Positions 56,379 through 64,000 of a stretch of DNA of 64,000 nt are shown here, piece after piece. The notes under the pieces are model-generated. The model was not told the origin of the DNA. It searched no databases and saw nothing but the letters and a program-made list of their open reading frames with translations. Numbering within the stretch: position 1 is the first letter of the stretch; each line of letters begins with the position of its first letter. The position numbers were made by a program, and so were the translations under genes. The stretch is from contig NZ_LR732328.1 in NCBI RefSeq assembly GCF_902506325.1, positions 1,733,071 to 1,797,070 on the forward strand, written 5' to 3'. Source of the DNA: Limnobacter sp. 130. GTDB taxonomy: Bacteria > Pseudomonadota > Gammaproteobacteria > Burkholderiales > Burkholderiaceae_B.

Positions 56379-56852
56379 TTACTTTAAATTATTCATTCGC
56401 TCCTCATGTTCTTTGCGCAGAGTTTTGCGCAATTCTGCGTTGGCATGGCGCTTCTTGTCTTCGTCGGTGCGGGGTTCCAGCTGGGGCACTTTGCCGGGTG
56501 TGCCATCGGCATTCATGGCCACCATGGTGAAAAAGCAGCTGTTGGTGTGGGTGGCAATGCCCTTGTGAATGTCTTCGGAAACCACCTTGATGCCCACCTC
56601 CATCGAGGTGTTGCCGGTGTAATTCACACTGGCTAAAAAAGTAACCAGTTCGCCCACGCGAATGGGCTGTCGAAACAGCACCCGGTCAACCGACAACGTG
56701 ACCACATACATGCCTGCATAACGGCTTGCACAGGCGTAAGCCACCTGGTCGAGCAATTTCAGAATATGCCCCCCATGCACTTTGCCGCTGAAGTTGGCCA
56801 TGTCGGGGGTCATCAGCACGGTCATGCTGAGTTGGTGGTTGGGAAAGGGCAT
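56379..56852 (-). CDS. Acyl-CoA thioesterase (YciA/BACH-like hotdog)
   Basis: 157 residues. The hotdog-fold signature is clear: LMTPDMANFSGKVHGGHILKLLD near the start, with the family catalytic Asn/Asp region, then YVVTLSVDRVLFRQPIRVGELV and MEVGIKVVSEDI. These enzymes hydrolyse short- to long-chain acyl-CoA in the cytoplasm. The tail is highly charged. The start is uncertain: ATG at 56852 fits homologue length, while a frame to 56939 adds 29 unlikely residues. It diverges from the ElyC-like gene. Confidence 0.88.
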   Translation of the reverse strand: MPFPNHQLSMTVLMTPDMANFSGKVHGGHILKLLDQVAYACASRYAGMYVVTLSVDRVLFRQPIRVGELVTFLASVNYTGNTSMEVGIKVVSEDIHKGIATHTNSCFFTMVAMNADGTPGKVPQLEPRTDEDKKRHANAELRKTLRKEHEERMNNLK

Positions 56853-56929
56853 GGTGGTGCGCGCGCAGGAGTGGTCGAAGAAAACAGTGTAGCGCGCTTG
56901 CAGGCGCGGTGACACGTCTACAATGAGCC

Positions 56930-57739
56930 TTGGATTCATTTGCGGAGAATGCTTTGGCTGCAGAGCTGACCAAGTACGCCATTTGGCTGCTGAGCCCCCT
57001 GGGCCTGTGGATTGCCCTGTCGATGCTGGGCATGTTGCTGCCCAGCCCCTGGCGGATGCGTGCGGTGGTTTTGGCCCAATTGCAGTTGCTGGCGTTCAGC
57101 CTGCCCTGGGTTGGCGAAGCCCTGCTGGGCCCGCTGGAAGATGAAGCCTTGGTGATGGAAGCCAACCGACCCCTGCCCGCACAAGTGGACGCCATTGTGG
57201 TGCTGGGCGGCGGGTTGGAGGGCCGGTACGACGGTGTGCGCGCATTGCCCGATTTGAACGATGCAGGCGACCGGGTGTGGCAGGGCGCACGGCTGTACAA
57301 GCAGGGCGTGGCCCCACGCCTGGTGCTAAGTGGCGGGCAGTTTGCTGCAGACCCGCGTAAAGAAGCCGAAGCCCCCGGCATGAAAATGTTCATGCTCGAC
57401 ATGGGTGTGCCAGAAAACGCCATGTTGCTTGAAGGCAGTTCGCGCACCACATTCGAGAATGCGCTGCGCACCCGCGAATTGCTGGGTGAAGGCGCGCGCA
57501 ATATTGCACTGGTCACCTCGGCCTTTCACATGGGCCGCGCAGTGTTGTGGTTTGAAAAGGCAGGTTTCACCGTGTACCCGGTGCGCACCGACATTCGTGT
57601 GTTGAACGAAGCGCGTCCCTTCTGGGAGTGGTTGCCCAAACCGCAAGCCCTGGACGAAAGCACCATTGCCATCAAAGAGCACCTTGGCCGTTTGCAGTTG
57701 AAGGCCAGTGGTGTGTATGAATCGGGGGGCAGCCAGTGA
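56930..57739 (+). CDS. YdcF/ElyC-family (DUF218) envelope protein
   Basis: 269 residues. Two N-terminal membrane helices (about 16-60) are followed by the DUF218 domain: VDAIVVLGGGLEGR, LVLSGGQ, EGSSRTTFENALRTRELL and LVTSAFHMGRAVLWFEKAGF. ElyC of E. coli supports peptidoglycan and lipid-carrier metabolism; the biochemical activity is unknown. The start is a TTG at 56930 and uncertain. The gene overlaps the next one, aapJ, by four bases. Confidence 0.9.
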   Translation: MDSFAENALAAELTKYAIWLLSPLGLWIALSMLGMLLPSPWRMRAVVLAQLQLLAFSLPWVGEALLGPLEDEALVMEANRPLPAQVDAIVVLGGGLEGRYDGVRALPDLNDAGDRVWQGARLYKQGVAPRLVLSGGQFAADPRKEAEAPGMKMFMLDMGVPENAMLLEGSSRTTFENALRTRELLGEGARNIALVTSAFHMGRAVLWFEKAGFTVYPVRTDIRVLNEARPFWEWLPKPQALDESTIAIKEHLGRLQLKASGVYESGGSQ

Positions 57740-58755
57740 AAGTGTTTAAGCACATGCTTGTTGTGTTAACGGGGTTCATGCTTGCGGGTGCGGTACAGGC
57801 TGGCCCGGTGCTTGAATCGATCAAGAAACGCGATGCCGTGCGCTGTGGGGTCAGCAGTGGTGTCGCCGGTTTTTCTGCCTTGGGCAGTGACGGGCAGTGG
57901 CGCGGGCTGGACGTGGCTGTGTGCCGTGCCGTGGCCGCAGCCGTGCTGGGCGATGCACAAAAAGTGCAGTTCACGCCGCTTAGTTCGCAACAGCGGTTTG
58001 CCGCCTTGCAGGCTGGGCAAATCGACATACTTTCACGCAACACCACCTGGACATTAAGCCGCGATGCCGGTTTGAATGCGCACTTTGCCGCGATCACTTA
58101 TTACGACGGGCAAGGCATTTTGATGCACAAACGCTTTGGCGTGAAAAGCGCCAAAGAATTGAAGGGCGCGGAAATTTGTGTGCAGTCGGGCACCACCAAC
58201 GAGAAAAACCTGAGCACCTACCTGGGCACGCAAGGCATCACGGCCAAGGCCATTGTGTATGACAACTTCGAGGCCGCTTACAAAGCTTTTTTCAGTGGAC
58301 GTTGCCAGGCATTTTCAACCGATGTGTCGGCACTGATTGGTTTGAAAAGCAGCCAGAGCGGTAAGCCCGATGACTACGTGGTGCTGCCTGAAGTGTTTTC
58401 CAAAGAACCACTGGGTCCTGCCGTACTGCGCGGTGACGATGAATTTTTCGCCATCGTGAAATGGGTGGTGTTTGCCATGATCGAAGCCGAAGAACTGGGC
58501 GTGGGAAAAGCCAATGTTGAACAAGCGTTGAACAGCAATAACCCGGCCGTGCAGCGCTTGCTGGGCGGTGCGGAAAATCTGGGAAAGCCCTTGGGTTTGC
58601 CGCGCGATTGGGTGCTTAAAATTGTGCAGCAAGTGGGCAATTATGGTGAGGTGTTCGAGGCCAATTTGGGCAAGCAATCGCCTTTGAAACTGGAGCGTGG
58701 CTTGAACGCGCTGTGGACTGAAGGTGGGTTGATGTATGCCCCGCCTTTGCGTTGA
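57736..58755 (+). CDS. aapJ: General L-amino-acid ABC transporter, periplasmic binding protein
   Basis: 339 residues with a signal peptide ending near GAVQAGP. Family 3 solute-binding fold: VLESIKKRDAVRCGVSSGVAGFSA, IDILSRNTTWTLSRDAG, FGVKSAKELKGAEICVQSGTTNEKNLSTY and WVVFAMIEAEELGV match the AapJ/BztA subgroup, which is recognised by the VRCGV and RNTTWT motifs. It captures a broad range of L-amino acids. The start is a GTG overlapping the previous stop. aapQ and aapM follow. Confidence 0.93.
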   Translation: MKVFKHMLVVLTGFMLAGAVQAGPVLESIKKRDAVRCGVSSGVAGFSALGSDGQWRGLDVAVCRAVAAAVLGDAQKVQFTPLSSQQRFAALQAGQIDILSRNTTWTLSRDAGLNAHFAAITYYDGQGILMHKRFGVKSAKELKGAEICVQSGTTNEKNLSTYLGTQGITAKAIVYDNFEAAYKAFFSGRCQAFSTDVSALIGLKSSQSGKPDDYVVLPEVFSKEPLGPAVLRGDDEFFAIVKWVVFAMIEAEELGVGKANVEQALNSNNPAVQRLLGGAENLGKPLGLPRDWVLKIVQQVGNYGEVFEANLGKQSPLKLERGLNALWTEGGLMYAPPLR

Positions 58756-58767
58756 AGGTGCGAACCG

Positions 58768-59595
58768 GTGAACTTTGAATTCCTTACGGACCCCGCCGGT
58801 TTTGGCCTGAGCGAAGGCTGGCTGCAAGTGGCTTTCAGTTCACCTTACTGGCAAATACTGTTGGCGGGTTTGCTCAACACGTTGAAGGTCGGCTTGCCTG
58901 CCCTTGTGCTGAGCACTTTCTTGGGCCTGTTCATTGGCTTGGGGCAATTGGCCCAACATCCGCTATTGAAAGGTCTGTGCAGGGGTTATATCAACCTGTT
59001 TCGCAATGTGCCTTTGTTGCTTCAACTGTTGGCCATTTACTTTGCCATTACCCAGTTTTTGCCCATTGCCAGCCAGGCCTGGTCTTGGGGCGACTCGGTG
59101 TTCTTAAGCAAAAGTGGTTTGGCTTTTCCCGCATTTTCCGAGGCACCTGTGCGCGGGCGTTTTTCGATCGAGGGCGGTTGGGCACTAAGCCCGGAATATT
59201 TGGCCGTGCTGCTGGCACTGGTGGTGTACACCGCTGCCTTTGTTGCCGAGATAGTGCGTGCCGGTGTGCAGGCCGTGAAACCTGGCATGCGGCAAGGTGC
59301 TTTGGCTTTGGGCCTGAACACCGCCCAAACCACCCGCTACGTGGTGCTGCCTTTGGCCTTGCGCGTGGTGGTGCCGTCATTGTCCAACCAGTATTTGAAC
59401 CTGCTGAAAAATGCATCGCTGGGTGTGGCTGTGGGCTATCCGGAATTGGTGTCCGTGGCCAACACTGCAATTAACCAAAGTGGCAAGGCTGTGGAGTGCG
59501 TGCTCATTATTCTGGTCACTTACGCCCTGCTGAGCGCTGTCGCCGCAGGTTTAATGAATGTGCTTAACACACGTGTGAATCGGGGGGCCTTGTGA
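58768..59595 (+). CDS. aapQ: General L-amino-acid ABC transporter, permease AapQ
   Basis: 275 residues. Polar amino-acid permease of the HisM type: membrane helices and the EAA-type loop AGVQAVKPGMRQGALALGL followed by VVLPLALRVVVPSLSNQYLNLLKNASLG. The protein is clearly shorter than the roughly 400-residue Rhizobium AapQ, mainly at the N-terminus. GTG start with AAGG nine bases upstream. It overlaps aapM by four bases. Confidence 0.9.
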   Translation: MNFEFLTDPAGFGLSEGWLQVAFSSPYWQILLAGLLNTLKVGLPALVLSTFLGLFIGLGQLAQHPLLKGLCRGYINLFRNVPLLLQLLAIYFAITQFLPIASQAWSWGDSVFLSKSGLAFPAFSEAPVRGRFSIEGGWALSPEYLAVLLALVVYTAAFVAEIVRAGVQAVKPGMRQGALALGLNTAQTTRYVVLPLALRVVVPSLSNQYLNLLKNASLGVAVGYPELVSVANTAINQSGKAVECVLIILVTYALLSAVAAGLMNVLNTRVNRGAL

Positions 59596-60578
59596 ACCCT
59601 GCCGTGTTGTTCAATCGTTTTTTGTGGGTGGCGTTGCCAGTGTTATTGGCCCCAGTGGCCTGGATGCTATTGGATTGGGCACTGCTCAGCGCAGTGTTTC
59701 GCCCTGATTTGCAAGCTTGCCAACAAGCTGCGGGGCAAGGTGCCTGCTGGGGCGTGGTGGCAGAAAAATGGCGACTCATCTTGTTCGGACGTTACCCGAT
59801 AGAAGAACAATGGCGCGCAGCCACGGTGCTGGTGCTGTGGTCGGCCTTGTTGTTTGCAACCGCCGCCCGAATTTTCAAGCCCAACACAGCGTTCACCTTG
59901 TGGGCATTCGCAGTGCCCGGCAGTGCGGTGTTGCTTTATGGTGGCTTTGCCACAATGCCCACGGTGCCCACCAACTTGTGGGGTGGCCTGCCACTTACCT
60001 TGATATTAAGCACGGTGGGGTTTGGCTTGGCATTTCCGCTGGCGCTGTTGCTGGCCTTGGGGCGGCAATCTGCATTTGCACCCTTGCGCAGGTTTTGCAT
60101 TGCTTACATTGAGGTGTTGCGTGCCTTGCCGCTGGTCACCGTGCTGTTTCTTGCCGCGTTTGTTTTGCCCTTGTGGCTGCCGGGCGAGGGCCTTGATTTG
60201 TTCACGCGGGTGCTGCTTACCATCGCCTTGTTCAGTGCCGCGTATCTGGCTGAAGTGTTGCGCGGTGGTTTGCAGGCCGTGCCAGCTGCTCAGGGGCAGG
60301 CCGCCAAAGCACTGGGCCTGAATGTGATTCAGCGCAATGTGCATGTGGTGTTGCCGCAGGCCATACGCGCATGCCTGCCCAGCCTCACCAACAGCTTCGT
60401 GACCTTGTTCAAAGAATGTTCGCTGGTCACCATTGTGGCCTTGTTTGAACTGACTGGTTCGCTAAGCCTTGCCCTGGCGGGCGATGTGCAATGGCGCAGC
60501 TTTTATCTGGAAGGTTATTTGTTCATCGGCTTGGTGTACTGGGCCTATTGCTTTGGTCTGTCGAAAACGGTCAAATAG
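59592..60578 (+). CDS. aapM: General L-amino-acid ABC transporter, permease AapM
   Basis: 328 residues. The second permease of the pair, with an N-terminal extension before the transport core and an EAA-type loop GGLQAVPAAQGQAAKALGL followed by VVLPQAIRACLPSLTNSFVTLFKECSLV. Normally aapP, the ATP-binding subunit, follows directly; here it does not, and the downstream gene is an unrelated lipase. The ATPase must be encoded elsewhere or shared with another transporter. Confidence 0.9.
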   Translation: MNPAVLFNRFLWVALPVLLAPVAWMLLDWALLSAVFRPDLQACQQAAGQGACWGVVAEKWRLILFGRYPIEEQWRAATVLVLWSALLFATAARIFKPNTAFTLWAFAVPGSAVLLYGGFATMPTVPTNLWGGLPLTLILSTVGFGLAFPLALLLALGRQSAFAPLRRFCIAYIEVLRALPLVTVLFLAAFVLPLWLPGEGLDLFTRVLLTIALFSAAYLAEVLRGGLQAVPAAQGQAAKALGLNVIQRNVHVVLPQAIRACLPSLTNSFVTLFKECSLVTIVALFELTGSLSLALAGDVQWRSFYLEGYLFIGLVYWAYCFGLSKTVK

Positions 60579-60630
60579 AAAACAGGATTGCTCTCGTTAG
60601 AATTGAATTTCTAGCGCAAAAAATACATTC

Positions 60631-60648
60631 AGTGTACATTTGTACACT
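60631..60648. promoter_or_regulatory. 18-bp perfect palindrome upstream of lipase gene
   Basis: AGTGTACA-TT-TGTACACT. It lies 43 bases before the lipase start, in the place of a promoter or operator. Perfect dyads of this kind suit a TetR- or GntR-type dimer; the regulator is not known. Confidence 0.6.
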
Positions 60649-60690
60649 AATAAGTCAATCCACACTCGAATTCCGATTCGGAGACACTGC

Positions 60691-61974
60691 ATGAGCAAGA
60701 AAGAAGATCCCAGCACCGGCGAGAAACTGGAAGGCACCCTGATGTTTGTGGGTGACACCATTGCGCAAGCCACCACCCGGGTGCATGAATTTCACCGCGC
60801 CATCAGCGACATGCCATTCAAGGCTGTGGGTGCGGCCACGCTCAATGCCAGCAAGCCGGTGGAATCGGTACACAATGAAATTACCGACCTGGTGTATGGC
60901 GCAGTGCGCGAAGCGGGCAAAGGCGTGTTTTCCGGTGCGGCCTGGGTCGTGCGGCAAGCCAACCAAAGTTTGGCATCGCCACAAATTATTGATCAGGCCA
61001 TGGGTGGCGAGTTGATGGACGATGTCGACCACTTGCCAGTGCCTGTTGCACCCAACGCAAAAACCGACAAGCGTGTTTCTGCCATTTCAAGCGCAATCAA
61101 TGGTGTGTTTGGCGACCACTTGGCAGCCACACGCAACCCCATGCAAGTGCACATGAATTTGTACGCCAACGGGCAGGCCTTGCAGCCCGATCAGGCCGCT
61201 TTGCTGGCCCAGTTTCCCGATGCACATAATCATTTGGTCATTTTTGTGCATGGCCTGTGCTGCAACGAAGACAGCTGGCAAATGTATTACAACCCCAGCG
61301 AACCTGCCACCCGCCCTTATGGCGACAAGCTGCAAGACGATTTCCCGGTCACCTCGCTTTATCTGCGTTACAACACGGGCCGCAACATTGATTCCAATGC
61401 CCGCCAGTTCAAACGCATGTTGAACAAGCTGGTGCGCAATTGGCCTGTGGCGGTGGAAGGAATTACTTTGGTGGGCCACAGCATGGGCGGCCTGATCAGC
61501 CGCTCGGTGGTCGAAGCATTGACCGACGACGACATTATTTTGAAACGTGCCATTCGCGACGTGGTGTGCCTGGGTTCACCCCATGCCGGTGCGCCACTGG
61601 CCCGCCTTGCTGCTGCAGGCGAGCAATTGTTTGGCAAGTTTGAATTGGCCCGCCCCATTGGCCGGGTTCTGGGTGTGCGCTCACGCGGCATTCGCGATTT
61701 GGACTACGGCATGGGCGCGCTGCAAACCCGCGACGGGCAAGAAGTGATGTTTCACTTGGTGGGCTCCACCATTGGCGATCACACTTCGTCCTGGCTCAAC
61801 ACCACAGTGGGCGACGGTTTGGTGACACCCGATTCCGCCTTGGCCGACGACACTGGCAAAGCACAACGGGTGACCTTTGCGCAAAAACATCACATGATTT
61901 TGCTCAACGATCCAGACGTGTTTCTTGAATTGAAAATGGTGTTGCGCCAGCACCTGCGCCCGCGCTTAGGGTGA
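60691..61974 (+). CDS. Alpha/beta hydrolase, PGAP1/lipase-like
   Basis: 427 residues. A helical N-terminal region of about 170 residues precedes a hydrolase core with LVIFVHGLCCNEDSWQM (oxyanion region), the nucleophile elbow LVGHSMGGLISRSV, VCLGSPHAGAPLARLA, and DGLVTPDSA with the probable catalytic Asp. Such lipases act on esters of lipids. No signal peptide or lid helix is obvious. The ATG at 60691 is supported by GGAG seven bases upstream; a frame starting at 60640 lies inside the palindrome. Confidence 0.9.
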   Translation: MSKKEDPSTGEKLEGTLMFVGDTIAQATTRVHEFHRAISDMPFKAVGAATLNASKPVESVHNEITDLVYGAVREAGKGVFSGAAWVVRQANQSLASPQIIDQAMGGELMDDVDHLPVPVAPNAKTDKRVSAISSAINGVFGDHLAATRNPMQVHMNLYANGQALQPDQAALLAQFPDAHNHLVIFVHGLCCNEDSWQMYYNPSEPATRPYGDKLQDDFPVTSLYLRYNTGRNIDSNARQFKRMLNKLVRNWPVAVEGITLVGHSMGGLISRSVVEALTDDDIILKRAIRDVVCLGSPHAGAPLARLAAAGEQLFGKFELARPIGRVLGVRSRGIRDLDYGMGALQTRDGQEVMFHLVGSTIGDHTSSWLNTTVGDGLVTPDSALADDTGKAQRVTFAQKHHMILLNDPDVFLELKMVLRQHLRPRLG

Positions 61975-61989
61975 AACCTGGCGGCGCGA

Positions 61990-62556
61990 TTAAAAATTGT
62001 AGGTCGAGGTTTTGCTTTCCTGCAAAAACACGCGTTGTGTGGTCAGCAGGTAGTTCACCAGCAGGTCGGCATACGTGCGCTTGAACTTCGATTCACGCAT
62101 GCCCGTCTCCACCAGGTTCAGGCCGTAGTATTTCAGGGCCAGGTGGGCTTGCTGGCATTCTTTGGTCCAGCAATCCAGTGGCTCAAGAATTTGATTCACC
62201 GCGTCTTGAAAACCCGTGGTGAAGTTCAGGAAGTCTGCCTCATTCATGTCTTCAACCAATTCCAGCGCATTGTGCTCGGCATGCATGTGCTGTGCATGGG
62301 CACCATTGCGTGGTCGGGTTTGAAACACATTGAGAAACTGAAACAGCAGGGGTTCGGGCAAATGCGAACTGGGCACCCCGTACAACAACTGCACACGGCT
62401 TAAGTCGATTTGCAACTGCATGGCGAACAGGCCGCTGATGTTGCGAGAACTCAAGGCCCAGCAGGCACCCAGCGTTTCAAAAAACACCTCGCGCTCGAAG
62501 GAGTATTTTTTGTAAGGGCTGCTGTGCAACACTTGGTAGGGTGCTCGAATGGTCAT
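61990..62556 (-). CDS. Hypothetical protein, 188 aa
   Basis: I do not recognise this family. The product is predicted helical, with a conserved-looking His/Glu-rich centre (HAQHMHAEHNALELVEDMNEADF) and no signal peptide. The N-terminal part has PYKKYSFEREVFFETLG, and the C-terminal part QQAHLALKYYGLNLVETGM. The start at 62556 is preceded by GGA six bases upstream; an upstream frame to 62640 is less likely. It converges on the lipase gene with a 15-base gap. The character of a small storage- or granule-associated helical protein is only an impression. Confidence 0.6.
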   Translation of the reverse strand: MTIRAPYQVLHSSPYKKYSFEREVFFETLGACWALSSRNISGLFAMQLQIDLSRVQLLYGVPSSHLPEPLLFQFLNVFQTRPRNGAHAQHMHAEHNALELVEDMNEADFLNFTTGFQDAVNQILEPLDCWTKECQQAHLALKYYGLNLVETGMRESKFKRTYADLLVNYLLTTQRVFLQESKTSTYNF

Positions 62557-62681
62557 GCTGTATCCAATGCCTTGCCGTTCATCGTTTATGTATTGTCGTC
62601 GGCAAATTACGGATATGGCATCGCATAGGTGAGGGTTCACCGTTTACGGGGAGGTTCACCATTTCAGGGGGTAGGTTTCCC

Positions 62682-64000
62682 CTAGGTGGGGGTGGTGTTC
62701 TCGAGTAGTTCGGAATACTTCTTCACCAACGCGGGCCACACAGTTCGAATTTGGTCCAGCACTTCTTGGGCGTCGGTGGTTTGGTTGTTCAAGCCCTGCT
62801 CAAATTCCCTGAACACTTGGTGTAAGGCTTTCTCGCCCAGCAAGGCGAGCAGGCTGACCATGGAATGTATTTCACGCACAAAGGCCACTTCGTCCATTTG
62901 GTCTAGGTGGCCACGCAACTTGGCGGGCAGGTCGGCACAATGTTGAATGAACAAATTGGGCAAGGCGGGTGTTGCAGGCAATATTTCCGGGGCTGACGGG
63001 CTGGTGTGCAGTAAATCAGCAAGCGTGAGGTACAGCACGCCGGCTTCCACGGGTTTGGCGATAAAGTCGTCCATGCCCAATTCAAGGCAACGGGTGCGTA
63101 CTTCAGAAAAGGCGTGCCCGGTCAGGCCGACCAGCGGGGTGTCCATCCAGCGGGTTTGGTCGCGCAACCATTCTGTGAACTCATAGCCATCCATCACCGG
63201 CATTTCAAGGTCGGTAATGATGACGTCAAAGTGGGGTGCGTCATCGGGGTCGAGCAATTCCACACCCTCTTGCCCATGCTCGCACAAGGTGACCTGCATG
63301 CCAGCGGCCTTCAGGTATGAACTCACCAGTTCCTGGTTCACTGGGTGGTCTTCCAGCACCAACACCCTTTTGCCTTGCAGGGTTTCGGGATATTCCCGCA
63401 CAGCGTTGGGCTTTTCTACAAGCTGAAAATCGGCCCTGGGTGCCGCGCAGATGTCTTGCATCAACACAGGGTGGGCAAGGTGCACCAATTGTTTGGTCAA
63501 CTCAGTGGGCAGCAGTTGCAACAAGGTGCTGTCGGCTGACAGCAGGTCGCGATCAATGGCCACCAATCGCAAGGCCGGGTTGCTTAAGTGCGCCAGCAGC
63601 TCGGCAGGCAGGGGGGCGCCAAGGTCGAGCAAATCCGACTGCAGCAGTACCCAGTCGCAGGTGTTGTCGTTCAAATGTTGTATGCATTGGCCCAGTGTGC
63701 TCACCACCACCGCTTCCATGCCGCTGGCATTGAGCACCGACATTACGCAGTCGGCCACCGGGCCGGGTTGGTGCAACAGCACGCCGCTTTGGTAACCCAG
63801 CGGCAGGGGTTCTATCAGAATATCGCTGTCGTACATCACCGGCACCGAGAACCAAAAGCAGCTGCCCACACCCGGTGTACTTCCCACTGAAATTTCGCCG
63901 CCCATGCGAATCACCAATTCACGGGCAATGCTCAAGCCCAAGCCCGTGCCGCCATACACACGGCTTATGCTGGAGTCGCCTTGCGCAAACTTTTCAAAAA
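62682..64000 (-). CDS. Hybrid histidine kinase, 3' part (5' end beyond window)
   Basis: About 439 residues are visible; the frame runs through base 64000 (FEKFAQGDSS then VYGGTGLGLSIARELV), so the kinase start and sensor region are outside. Visible order: end of the HATPase domain, a degenerate receiver-like linker, a receiver with VLVLEDHPVNQELV, DVIITDLEMPVMDGYEF and a DDFIAKPVE Lys, then a C-terminal Hpt-like domain with REIHSMVSLLALLG. The layout mirrors the kinase at 5383-8379, but the Hpt motif has Val-Ser where Lys-Gly is usual, so its activity is doubtful. Confidence 0.93.
   Translation of the reverse strand, partial: FEKFAQGDSSISRVYGGTGLGLSIARELVIRMGGEISVGSTPGVGSCFWFSVPVMYDSDILIEPLPLGYQSGVLLHQPGPVADCVMSVLNASGMEAVVVSTLGQCIQHLNDNTCDWVLLQSDLLDLGAPLPAELLAHLSNPALRLVAIDRDLLSADSTLLQLLPTELTKQLVHLAHPVLMQDICAAPRADFQLVEKPNAVREYPETLQGKRVLVLEDHPVNQELVSSYLKAAGMQVTLCEHGQEGVELLDPDDAPHFDVIITDLEMPVMDGYEFTEWLRDQTRWMDTPLVGLTGHAFSEVRTRCLELGMDDFIAKPVEAGVLYLTLADLLHTSPSAPEILPATPALPNLFIQHCADLPAKLRGHLDQMDEVAFVREIHSMVSLLALLGEKALHQVFREFEQGLNNQTTDAQEVLDQIRTVWPALVKKYSELLENTTPT

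Overview
The window is an origin-proximal segment of a bacterial chromosome, most likely a betaproteobacterium of the order Burkholderiales. The order yidC-mnmE ... mnmG-rsmG-parA-parB-atpIBEFHAGDC ... hemE-priA, the GTP-type PEP carboxykinase, the cytochrome b561/YceI/YceI group and the moderate GC content all fit. Limnobacter is a guess at the genus that I could not test. yidC, mnmE, mnmG-parB and the atp genes all read rightwards, and two inverted parS sites lie before mnmG. In related genomes this places the replication origin to the left of base 1.

Layout. 1-2.9 kb: end of yidC, then mnmE. 2.9-12.2 kb: a signalling block with two paralogous LuxR-type regulators, a 998-residue hybrid histidine kinase with its own receiver and Hpt domains, a small periplasmic binding-like protein, a membrane-anchored Cache-like protein, a lone receiver and a large GAF/PAS protein without an output domain. 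12.3-14.8 kb: small conserved or unknown genes and a MOSC protein. 15-17.8 kb: pckG and a TauE/SafE permease. 17.8-22.9 kb: inverted parS sites around a strongly hairpin-forming element, then mnmG-rsmG-parA-parB. 22.9-30.1 kb: the complete F1Fo ATP synthase operon with a near-consensus promoter, a U-rich atpE leader, an atpE-atpF hairpin and a terminator.

30.1-38.3 kb: a small protein with a possible secretion-chaperone-like pattern, a phosphoesterase, a Hyi-like isomerase, a CoA-binding protein, hemE, a DnaA-box cluster, priA and rep. 38.3-46.3 kb: a CheY-like receiver, two dehydrogenase-fold proteins, a TetR regulator with its probable operator, a membrane-anchored cytochrome c, cytochrome b561 with two YceI proteins, TerC, a LysR regulator and a CBS-pair protein. 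46.6-54 kb: a hydrolase, a SulP-STAS-cyclic-nucleotide-binding fusion, mmsA and a penicillin-acylase-family lipoprotein.

54-64 kb: a decayed response regulator, a hybrid kinase whose membrane domain keeps the copper and ethylene-binding residues of plant ETR1, a convergent Hpt protein, a thioesterase, an ElyC-like protein, an Aap-type amino-acid transporter lacking its ATPase gene, a lipase-like hydrolase, an unknown gene and the 3' part of another hybrid kinase.

The most unusual items are the ETR1-like kinase beside a response-regulator remnant, the structured element between the parS sites, the DnaA-box cluster before priA, and the signalling block at 3.5-12.2 kb. I saw no tRNA or rRNA gene, CRISPR array, insertion sequence or prophage.
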